64,000 nt of DNA. Source: Mercurialis annua (taxonomy: Eukaryota; Streptophyta; Magnoliopsida; Malpighiales; Euphorbiaceae). The position numbers and the translations under genes were made by a program. Where the stretch lies: positions 868,001-932,000 of the forward strand of contig NC_065574.1 in the NCBI RefSeq assembly GCF_937616625.2, given 5' to 3'. This document shows, in pieces, positions 1 to 8,961 of this stretch. Under the pieces are notes generated by a model. The model did not search any database and had not been told where the DNA came from. It saw only the letters and a program-made list of their open reading frames with translations. Within the stretch, counting starts at the first letter, position 1, and each line of letters opens with the position of its first letter.

Positions 1-956
1 GAACAGCCAGAATCATACAACGTCTCCACTGAGTTCTTCAACACTTCATCCTCCGATCCTTGCCTTTCGTAATCATCGCCGAGTCCTGATAAGAATTGAT
101 GATCTAATAACATCTCAGCAGTGAATCTAAAAGCAGGGTTCTTCACTAAACAAGATTTCAAGAAATCCTTTGCGTCCTTCGAAACCTGAGATGGAATTTC
201 GGGAAATCCGTAGGAATCAGCATGTGAATCCCAAACCCTGTTGCCTGTTAACATCTCAAAAACAATGCATCCGAGCCCCCAAATATCACACGGAGTCTCC
301 TGAATTTGGTCGGCCGCAGTCTCCGGCGCCATATACGCAATAGTCCCTCCAGTGTAAGAATCTCCAAACTTCCTATTTTTCACAATTTTCTTCGCCAACC
401 CGAAATCGCCTATCTTTGGAACAAATTTACCATCAACAGAGCCATCATTAGACACAAGCAAGATATTCTCAGGCTTTAAATCACAATGCACATAGCCATG
501 GCTATGAATATAATGAATTCCTTTAAGAATAAACCTTGTATATCTCTTCACATCAGATTCAGGCAACCCACCGCTGCCGGATTTCTTGATCAGAGAAGCT
601 AGGGTTCCGCTAGAAGCGTACTCTAACAGAACGTTGTAGAACTTACGACCATACTGATCAGTAGTAGTTTCTTCGCCAAGGCATTGAAGAATATAAGGAG
701 AATCATAAAGATCATCGTAAATTTCTTTCTCCTTCTGCAAGGAACTTGATTCACAAACCTCAGCCGATTTAACCGCCATGATCGGACGATACATAGTATT
801 TAAGTCTAGTTTTTTCAGTTTAGCAATAAAAACCGACCCAAACCCTCCTTTTCCGAGCAACGAACCTCTCAACCAAGAAACTCCATTGTTATAAACCGAA
901 CCAAATTGTATTTCTTCTTCTTCCATGATCGTATTTAAATCAAATTTTCTCTTCAT
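1..956 (-). CDS. MEKK-like protein kinase, copy 1 (partial at left edge)
   Basis: Serine/threonine protein kinase that resembles plant MEKK-type MAPKKKs (MAPKKK17/18/20-like), which phosphorylate MAP kinase kinases in the cytosol or nucleus. The ATG is at 954-956 and the frame stays open to the edge, so about 318 residues are visible and the C-terminus is missing. Visible kinase motifs in order: glycine loop GKGGFG, AVK with the ATP-binding lysine, catalytic loop HCDLKPEN (an HRD variant with Cys for Arg, common in this plant group), DFG, then MAPET in place of the usual APE, and DIWGLGC. There is no intron. An acidic EEEE stretch lies near residue 13. All catalytic residues are present, so this copy looks functional. 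It is a close paralogue of the frameshifted gene at 19738-20837. The MAPKKK subgroup is an inference; the kinase fold is certain. Confidence 0.9.
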   Translation of the reverse strand, partial: MKRKFDLNTIMEEEEIQFGSVYNNGVSWLRGSLLGKGGFGSVFIAKLKKLDLNTMYRPIMAVKSAEVCESSSLQKEKEIYDDLYDSPYILQCLGEETTTDQYGRKFYNVLLEYASSGTLASLIKKSGSGGLPESDVKRYTRFILKGIHYIHSHGYVHCDLKPENILLVSNDGSVDGKFVPKIGDFGLAKKIVKNRKFGDSYTGGTIAYMAPETAADQIQETPCDIWGLGCIVFEMLTGNRVWDSHADSYGFPEIPSQVSKDAKDFLKSCLVKNPAFRFTAEMLLDHQFLSGLGDDYERQGSEDEVLKNSVETLYDSGC

Positions 957-1925
957 GATGACTGTAATTCTGAACTCAAGAACAGCAACTATAAAACTCT
1001 CTCACTGAACTGAAAAGTTAAAGAATGTAAGCTCAGTATACTAAAATGGCGGAGTTTAGATTAGGGTTTTATTTATATAAAATATTGGTTCTTCCCGCCT
1101 TAAAATCTGAATTTGTGTTCTTGTGTTACACGTCTGCTGGTAAAAAAGGAAACTAAAAATCCGATAGAATGATAATGTTAGATTAGATGAGCAAAAAAAA
1201 ATGGTAGTTTTGCACCCTTAATTTATGACAGTAAACTAAATAGTTAAAAGTTTTTTTTTTTGACGAAAGTTAAAAGCTTTGTTATGTTTTAAATTTCGTG
1301 TACTATTTATATTTAAAGGTATTAATAAATTCAAAACTTAGTAACTAGAACTACATAAGCAGCATTTTAAAATTATAGTAATATTTTTTTAAATTGAAAA
1401 ATTAGAAATATTTTCAGTAATATATTTCTTTCTTAATTATTAAAAATTAACTGGCTATTTTTTATCTGAAACAAATAGCATAGTTTATCATTGTTAAACA
1501 ATTTTCACCACGAACTAGAATTCAAGATTGCATCCGAACATCTCAATTAATAGCGAAAGCATCACATTTTTGACAAACGACAAATAACAGAAAAATGAAA
1601 GTACACAAATTTGAGGATATAAAGCTGAAATTGTTAACAAAAATAATAAGAAATTATCCTACTGAAATCACTAGAGATGATAGAATTACAAAAAAACAGG
1701 AACTAAATCATACCAAAGAAAAGAACTCGCAAAAAATCCGTGTTTCGCTAAATTATCCGCCCCAATATTTCCCTCTCTGAATATTTTCACAGCCTAAATC
1801 ACTATCTTACATTGAGAAATAGCTTTTCTATCGTTATTTTATTTTTTATCGAGTTTATTTATTTTATCAACCAAAGTGATTATAATTATTCGATGACAAT
1901 AATTAGATGAAGTAACATCTACTCA
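957..1925. other. Upstream region of kinase copy 1
   Basis: AT-rich non-coding DNA holding the 5' leader and promoter of kinase copy 1. A TATA-like TTTATATAAA lies at about 1071-1080. Parts of 957-1500 match the region upstream of kinase copy 2 (20838-21470), so the duplication included promoter DNA. From about 1500 the similarity stops and resumes near 7010, so about 0.6 kb of other DNA plus the copia element has been added here. No gene is visible. Confidence 0.6.
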
Positions 1926-1930
1926 GAAAC

Positions 1931-2150
1931 TATTGGAATTATTCTAATATCTGATGTATCTTCCTAATATGGTTATTATGTAATATCATTATTTTCTTTC
2001 CTAGTTTAGTTGTTTAGGAAATAACTAGTTTATAGCCTTAATGTTCTCTTTTATTCATTACCATTGTATTTTCTCTATTTAAGACTCATGTCTTATTCTT
2101 TTTGTAATTACATTTTACAGAAATATAATCAGCCTTCTTAGGTTTCTTCA
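1931..2150 (+). repeat. 5' LTR of copia element
   Basis: 220 bp, starting TATTGGAATT and ending TTTCTTCA. It starts with TA instead of the usual TG, and so does the 3' copy. A TATA-like CTATTTAAG lies near 2075-2083. It differs from the 3' LTR by one A/G substitution (CATTACCATTG here, CATTACCGTTG there). Confidence 0.96.
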
Positions 2151-2162
2151 TGGTATCAGAGC
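2151..2162 (+). other. Primer-binding site (initiator tRNA-Met)
   Basis: TGGTATCAGAGC directly follows the 5' LTR. It is complementary to the 3' end of plant initiator methionine tRNA and is the standard primer site of copia elements. Confidence 0.92.
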
Positions 2163-2201
2163 AATACATAAATTAACACAACACTAATTCAAACTTTCTC
2201 C

Positions 2202-5200
2202 ATGCCGGACACAGCCGAGCCATGGAAAGATTCCAATCACCCATTATTTCTCCACCACTCCGATCAACCAGGAGCTGTCTTGGTTTCGCAACAATTAGTG
2301 GAAGATAATTTTACTACTTGGCAAGAATCTATGTTGATGGCTCTAACCATCAAAAACAAAGTTGGCTTTGTCACCGGCTCTCTGCCGCGCCCAACTGACA
2401 ACCCAGCTGAGGAACTTCAATGGGAACGATGCACCGTTCTTGTTAAAACTTGGCTGCTCGGATCTATGTCGAAGGAGATATCTAAGAGTGTCATCCATTG
2501 CAAGGATGCCCGAGGTATTTGGATCGAACTAATTGAAAGGTTTTCTCAATCTAACATTGTTTCTCTCTTTAATGTTGAAAAGGCAATTCATGATTGCACT
2601 CAAGAAAACGACTCTGTCAGTACATATTTCACCAAGCTAAAGTCGTTTTGGGATGAAAAAGACGCTCTGACCGGCTTCCTCTCCTGCCGTTGCACCACTA
2701 CAGACAAAATCAAGGTATATATCGAAAATCAAAAGACTATGCAATTTCTAATGGGTCTTAATTCAGATTTTGAGCAAGTTCGCAGCAACATAATTGGCTT
2801 GGATCCCTTTCCTGTGCCAAACAAAGCATACTCGATGGTGCTCCGTCAAGAGCAACAAGCAAAGATCCCTTCTAAATCTCTACCACCAGGTGACAGTTCA
2901 GCTTTTGCTATTAACGGAGATAAAGAGGAGCTGAACAGCTCTGCTTTTCATATTAAACGAGGCAAGGACGCGCTGCTTCCTGGAGTTTCTAAATCATGTG
3001 ACAAATGCAACATGACCAACCACTCTACAAGGCAGTGTCGTTCTCATCTCACATGCTCTTTTTGCAACAACAAGGGCCACACTATTGACTACTGCAGGAA
3101 AAAGAAAAGGGCAGTTGATGCAGGAAATTCAGGCAGCCATATCAACCTTGCTGATACAGGAACAAACGATTCTGGAAATTTTTCCCTCTCGCATACAGAA
3201 TACCAACAAGTCATGGCTCTCCTCAATCGACTGCAGCCTCCTTCCTCCGGTCAACAACAGCAGCCGAACAGATCCATATATAACTCCGCTGCTCATCACG
3301 TCGGTAATCCCTCAGCTTTCACTCACTTTTCAGGTAATCTCAGCACACACTCGAACACTTTAGTTCGTACTTCATGGATACTTGATAGCGGTGCTAGCGA
3401 CCATATTACTTACACTACAAATTTTTTTGATTCTTATAAAATTGCACCTGATCATTTTGTGCATCTTCCAGATGGTATATCATACAAAGTTTCCCACATA
3501 GGATCCATATCTTTTATGCCTAATCTCCATCTTACTCATGTGCTATGTGTTCCTGACTTTGCTGTGAATTTAATCTCTATTAGTAAACTGCTTCACGACA
3601 CCTTTTATGCAACAGTTTTCTTGAAAAATTTATGTATCATTCAGGACCTGCGCATGGAGAAGACGATTGGGACGGGGTATGAGAAAGATGGCTTGTTCTT
3701 CTTGCACACCAAACCGCCAATCGTTCTTTGCAACACATCCACATCGGACACTTTATGGCATCAACGCGTCGGTCATCCATCTCATCAAATAGCTTCTTTA
3801 ATTTCAGTTTTTAAGAATAAAAGTGTTATTGAGAATACTTGTTTAATTTGTCCTTTAGCCAAACAAACTCGGAATTCTTTTCCAATTCATACTACTACTA
3901 GTTTATCTTGTTTTGATCTTATTCACATGGATATTTGGGGAGGCTACCACGTTCCTTGTTTGAATGGAGCTCGCTATTTCCTCATCATTGTGGATGATCA
4001 CTCTAAGTTTACTTGGATTTTTCTTATGAAAAACAAAGCGGAGGCACGCCCTCTTATTATTCATTTTGTTCAACTCATTGAAAATCAATTTTCTAAACGC
4101 ATAAAAATTGTCCGTAGTGATAATGGTCCCGAATTTAAATGTTATGATTTTTACTCTTCTAAAGGTATTTTACATCAAACTAGCTGTATTAATACACCTC
4201 AACAAAACGGTGTTGCCGAGCGCAAACACCGCCATTTATTGAATGTAGCTCGTGCACTCCTTTTTCAATCTCGCTTACCTAAGATTTTTTGGGGTGATGC
4301 CATCCTTACTGCTACCTATTTAATAAACCGTTTACCTAGCCGTCATTTACAAAACAAAACGCCTTTTGAAATACTTTTTCATAAACCACCTCTTTATCAT
4401 CATTTGCGTGTTTTTGGTTGTCGTTGTTTTGTATCTACACACCCTCTACGCCCGAGCAAATTCGATGCTCGCTCCGTCGAATGTGTTTTTCTTGGATACC
4501 CACCTGGTACTAAGGGTTTTAAGGTTTACAATCTTGATAATAAAAAAATTTTAATCTCTCGAGATATTATTTTTCATGAAACTGAATTTCCGTTTGCAAA
4601 TCAAAATTTTGACACGACTCATAGCAACGACTTTCCTCTACCTACTTTTCAACCCACCACAACCATTTATGATGATCAGCTGCCACTCCCACAATCATCC
4701 ATACAGCTGCCAATACCGACGGTTCCCACTACTACACAACCATTCCAAACATACCAGCGACGAACATCACAACCACCAATACCACCAGCCCCTACCATTA
4801 CGCAAACAGAACAAACAGATCAACAACTAACGGCACCCACCACCACCCCTCGACGCAGCTCTCGTGCAACCCAACCGTCCAAACTTCTACACGACTTCCA
4901 TGTTGAGGTTACTCTACCCTCTCGTTCCTCGACCACATCGTCTTCCTCTCATCACATCGCCCCAGGTAAGCCCTCTCCTCTTGCTCATGTATTATCCTAC
5001 GATAAACTTTCTCCTTCTTATAAACATTTTGTTTCTAACATTATGCTTGAGACGGAACCAAGAACTTTTACGCAGGCTAATCGTTCCCACATATGGAGGG
5101 ATGCCATGGCCAAAGAACTTAAAGCTCTCGAGGACAACAAAACATGGAGTCTTGTTTCGCTACCACCCGATAAACATCCCATTGGTTGTAAATGGGTGTA

Positions 5201-6587
5201 CAAAATCAAATACAATCCTGACGGGTCTATCGAACGACACAAGGCCCGACTTGTTGCTAAAGGATACAATCAAATTTAGGGCATCGATTATCGTGAGACT
5301 TTTGCTCCTGTGGCCAAATTAACAACTGTTCGTGTCCTTATTAGTATGGCTGCCATCCATGGCTGGCCCTTGCACCAACTCGACGTCAACAATGCCTTTC
5401 TCAATGGGGACTTGATGGAGGACGTCTACATGCGGCTGCCCCCAGGTTTCCATGCTAAAGGTGAGACTCGGGTTTGCAAACTTCACAAATCTTTATACGG
5501 ACTTAAACAAGCATCTCGCCAATGGTTCGTTAAACTCACTAGTGCCCTCACACAAGCCGGTTTTCATCACTCTTGGGCTGACTATTCTCTATTTGTTCGA
5601 CAACATAAAGGTACGTTCACTGCTTTACTTATTTATGTTGATGATGTTATCATTACTGGTACTAACTTACAGGTTATTGAAGACATCAAACTTTTCCTTG
5701 CATCCAAATTCAAGCTAAAAGACATGGGACCTCTTAAATATTTTCTTGGACTCGAAGTTGCACGATCCAAGAACGGCATTGCCCTATGCCAACGTAAGTA
5801 TGCCCTTGAGATCCTCGATGACAGTGGCTTTCTTGGAGCCAAATCGGCCACTGTCCCTCTAGAGCAAAACCTGTCACTTGGAGCCGCCGATGGAGAGGCT
5901 CTTCTCGATCCTTCCATTTACCGTCGATTGGTGGGTCGCCTTATTTACCTCACCATCACACGTCCGGATCTCGTATATGCTGTGCACATCCTTAGTCAAT
6001 TCATGGCTGCCCCACGTCAGCCCCACCTAGACGCTGCTCACCAAGTTCTTCGATACATCAAAGGGTCTCCGGGACAAGGTATTTTCTTGCCTGCAACTGG
6101 TCGCCTCCACTTAACTGCCTATTGTGATGCAGATTGGGCACGATGTCGAGACACACGGAGATCTACCACTGGTTATATTGTTTTCCTTGGAGGGGCTCCC
6201 GTCTCATGGAAAACAAAGAAGCAAGACACAGTCTCACGCTCTAGTGCAGAAGCTGAGTATCGCTCCATGGCATCTACTTGTTGTGAACTCACTTGGCTAC
6301 GTACCCTCCTCAACGATCTTCAAGTTCCACATTCAGAAGCTGCCACCTTGTTTTGTGACAACAAATCTGCGATACACATAGCTTCCAACCCCGTTTTTCA
6401 TGAACGTACTAAACATATCGAAATTGATTGCCATGTTGTCCGGGAAAAAGTTCAACAAGGCCACATCCGAACTTCCCATGTTGGATCCAAGGAGCAGCCT
6501 GCTGACCTCTTTACCAAGCCTCTTGGTCCGAATCTGTTCAAGTCACTTCTATCCAAGTTGAGTGTCATTAATCTACACTCCACTTGA
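2202..6587 (+). pseudogene. Copia gag-pol polyprotein with one in-frame stop
   Basis: One reading frame of 1461 codons before the terminal stop, interrupted only by TAG at 5277-5279. In order: N-terminal gag (UBN2/retrotran_gag type); two zinc-knuckle-like Cys-His clusters at about residues 267-299; protease DSGASDH near 393; HHCC zinc site starting HQRVGHP near 519; integrase catalytic DDE (Asp in MDIWGGY, Asp in SDNGPEF, Glu in GVAERKH); reverse transcriptase, with YVDDV near 1145; RNase H with CDADWA and SSAEAEY. The stop falls in the conserved start of the RT domain, where a sense codon is expected, so it looks like a single-base nonsense mutation. It splits the frame into 1025 residues (gag-PR-INT) and a 3' part holding most of RT and RNase H. 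Everything else is intact. Confidence 0.95.
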
Positions 6588-6595
6588 AGGGGGAG
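6585..6595 (+). other. Polypurine tract of copia element
   Basis: The purine-rich GAAGGGGGAG lies immediately before the 3' LTR and primes plus-strand DNA synthesis in this family. Confidence 0.85.
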
Positions 6596-6815
6596 TATTG
6601 GAATTATTCTAATATCTGATGTATCTTCCTAATATGGTTATTATGTAATATCATTATTTTCTTTCCTAGTTTAGTTGTTTAGGAAATAACTAGTTTATAG
6701 CCTTAATGTTCTCTTTTATTCATTACCGTTGTATTTTCTCTATTTAAGACTCATGTCTTATTCTTTTTGTAATTACATTTTACAGAAATATAATCAGCCT
6801 TCTTAGGTTTCTTCA
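6596..6815 (+). repeat. 3' LTR of copia element
   Basis: 220 bp, same length as the 5' LTR with one visible mismatch. It is followed directly by the GAAAC target duplication at 6816-6820. Confidence 0.96.
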
Positions 6816-6820
6816 GAAAC

Positions 6821-7179
6821 AAAATAACAATGGAAAGCACTTCAGCAAAATAATATATAGTTCTTCTACTTTATTTTGAAAAGAAAATAACATGTTATTT
6901 TATTTATCATTTCAAAAAGTAATTACATTTTTTCTTAATTTTAATATATTTACGTGAAATTATTCAATTATATTTTTAAACGTTAGATATTTTAAATTGT
7001 AAACTAAACATACAAAGTAGTCCAAGAAAGTCATTTGTTGTGTTTACCATATTAATTTGATTATGCATTAAAGAATGAGAAAAGAAAACAATGTGCAATG
7101 GTTCTTCTGTCCCTGATAACCGCAGAGGTTCAGGTAGCGAAGATGTGAAGCAGTTTATGATGTTCGAATCAACCAAAGG
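6821..7179. other. Segment between copia and gypsy elements; duplicated kinase upstream DNA
   Basis: AT-rich. Around 7010-7090 it matches 21463-21550 upstream of kinase copy 2 (both contain ACAAAGTAGTCCAAGAAA and then GTTTACCATATT), so this is the distal part of the kinase upstream region. From 7091 a small frame begins that is cut by the gypsy insertion (see the next entry). Confidence 0.55.
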
Positions 7180-7583
7180 ATCTCTGATAGGAGTAAAATA
7201 CTCCTATCTTTAGGATGTCTTTTCGTATGCTTTTATGCGTTTTCACCCCGCTTTTATATGAATTGATTAGCTTATAGAGGGTGTTTATGTTTCAGGGAAT
7301 TAGGAGCAATACGAAAGGTTTTGAGGCCGGAATAGTGGAAAATGAGCAAAAGATGGAAAAGTCGACGGAAAAGAGGCGAAAGCTCATTTACAAGTCTGAA
7401 AATCTGACCCCGCTGCACTAATTGGAAAATTGGAACCAGTTAGAAGCTTCAAATGAATTTGTATTCTTCATGAAAGTTAAAGTAGACATCCCAAGCTTTC
7501 CACCGGTTCAAGAACCGACTCATTTGGACGTTTCTACACCGAGTTATGGAGTTTTGAAGTTTGTGGTTGTGCAGCAGAAAGGG

Positions 7584-7717
7584 TGTCTCGATTCGAGACA
7601 CACCCCTCTTATTTGGGTGTCTCGAATCGAGACACCATAAAATAGCAAACAGAAGACATTTCAAGATGTGTCTCGATTCGAGACACACCCCTAAGTTGGG
7701 TGTCTCGAATCGAGACA
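7584..7717. repeat. Four 17-bp palindromes in the 5' LTR (paired TGTCTC/GAGACA)
   Basis: Perfect 8+1+8 inverted repeats at 7584-7600, 7618-7634, 7669-7685 and 7701-7717. They alternate between TGTCTCGATTCGAGACA and its complement TGTCTCGAATCGAGACA. Each arm holds TGTCTC, the classical auxin response core, with five bases between the two cores. Neighbouring units can also pair with each other, so larger hairpins are possible. The array lies about 100-230 bp upstream of the LTR TATA box, where enhancer sites are expected. A regulatory role is inferred. Confidence 0.9.
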
Positions 7718-7816
7718 AGGGGATCAGTAGGATTTCGATTTTTGCTTGCTTTCTTTCTCTATTGGGCCCAAACATTCTAGATGGGTTGTACTTTTATTCC
7801 CTATTTTGAGTAGTAC

Positions 7817-7825
7817 TATATAAGG
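7817..7825 (+). promoter_or_regulatory. TATA box of the gypsy 5' LTR
   Basis: TATATAAGG in a region otherwise poor in such motifs, about 630 bp into the LTR. The transcript would start about 30 bp further on, near TTATTTTCCC. The same site in the 3' LTR is at 14725-14733. Confidence 0.65.
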
Positions 7826-8793
7826 ATACCTTATTTTCCCTTTTTAGGGTTATGCACTAGATTTAGATTTGTAGCCCCCATTTCCTATTACTATTCTCAG
7901 ATTTTTAGATACAATTGTTCTTAGTTTTAATTCCAGATTCTTGTTCTTAACTTTGGTGATTAATGCAAGATTATTATTATTCAAGCTTCATTATTGTAGT
8001 TATTGTTGAATGTTTTTCTTCTACTTATTAAAGGTAATCTTTCTACATCTTAATAGTATGTTTAATTCTTGCTTAATTATTGCTTTAGTTTTGATAATGG
8101 CTAGCTAAACTCCTTGTTTGGGGGTTGTTGATGATTGCCATGATTAGTTGAATAGTTGATTAGGGTTGAGTTGTGTTGGGAGTTTGTTGTGATTATTGGG
8201 GCTTATTGCTTAGGTTAACTTGATCTATTAATCTATGTTTAGAGACTAGTTAATTAGGCGAGAGTCAATTAATTAGACGGACTTAGTTGATCACAAACCT
8301 AAAATCTAATCACGCTAGGGCGGTTTAGGGATTAGGTGGTTAGAAGTTAGCTTCGCGATTGGATTAGATTGTCATTGTTGAATTCTAATTACGCGAGAGC
8401 GATTTAGACTTCAACTTGATAATCTAATCTCAATTAGACCTAATTGCGGACTCGAGAGAGCGGATTAGGCAATCTAGGAAAACTTGACCCGAGCCGATAA
8501 CACTACTATACCCAATTTTCTAGGATTCGTTAGTGGCATGATTTAACAACCTCTGAGCGCCTTTTTCCTATTGTTTTATCCCGGTAATTAATTAATTGCT
8601 TTAGTTTTTAATTGCTTAAAGTGTTGATTTCACTAGTTTTAAATTCCGTAGTCATTACTATAATTCCAATTGATCATTGCTTTCCGAATTGAATTTCCAA
8701 TTACATGTTCGCTCACTTTAAACCTCTTGTCTTCGTGGGATCGATTCCGTATTTCCGGATTACTACAAGTTAGTATTTTTGCTAACAAGTTTT

Positions 8794-8811
8794 TGGCGCC
8801 GTTGCCGGGGA
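8794..8811 (+). other. Primer-binding site (tRNA-Asp type)
   Basis: TGGCGCCGTTGCCGGGGA lies six bases after the 5' LTR. It matches the 3' end complement of plant tRNA-Asp, the primer usual for Athila/Tat gypsy elements. Confidence 0.88.
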
Positions 8812-8961
8812 CAAGGTTGCGTTTAATTGATTGAAAGTATTTTGAAATTCGGTCGAGTTAGCGTTATTTTCTATTTTTGGTTTTATTGTTTATTAATTGT
8901 CTTTCGTGGTTTACACTCGGTTTTCTTGTTTTTGTTTGTGTAGGGATTTTGATTTTCGTGT

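Larger units (their letters stand above)
1931..6815 (+). mobile_element. Ty1/copia LTR retrotransposon, full length
   Basis: Complete 4885-bp element: two 220-bp LTRs, a methionine-tRNA primer-binding site, one gag-pol frame, a polypurine tract and a 5-bp target duplication GAAAC (1926-1930 and 6816-6820). The domain order protease, integrase, reverse transcriptase, RNase H is diagnostic of copia. Small size and short LTRs fit the Ale/Retrofit type, which is a guess. By eye the LTRs differ at one position, so the insertion is young. It sits in the upstream DNA of kinase copy 1, in the opposite orientation to that gene. The polyprotein carries one nonsense codon, so this copy is probably not autonomous. 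Confidence 0.97.
7185..8787 (+). repeat. 5' LTR of gypsy element
   Basis: 1603 bp, TGATAGGAGT to TTTGCTAACA. It holds four 17-bp palindromes (7584-7717), a TATA box (about 7817-7825), and further on a set of loosely repeated GC-richer motifs such as ACGCGAGAGCGATTTAG and CACGCTAGGGCGGTTTAG (about 8245-8475). Small frames inside it are by-products of the palindromes. Confidence 0.95.

Noticed and set aside
5277..5279. Programmed TAG readthrough between parts of the copia polyprotein
   Set aside because: The stop lies inside the conserved RT entry motif and not between domains, and copia elements do not use such a signal there; a nonsense mutation is simpler.
7584..7717. CRISPR-like look of regularly spaced 17-bp repeats
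   Set aside because: Plant nuclear context, only four units per array, alternating orientation, unequal spacers and location inside an LTR.
7449..7809. Open frames of 72-108 codons in both LTR copies (7.4-7.8 kb and 14.3-14.7 kb) with repeated SRH/ETP words
   Set aside because: They are translations of the palindromes and change strand freely; identical in both LTRs because the LTRs are identical.
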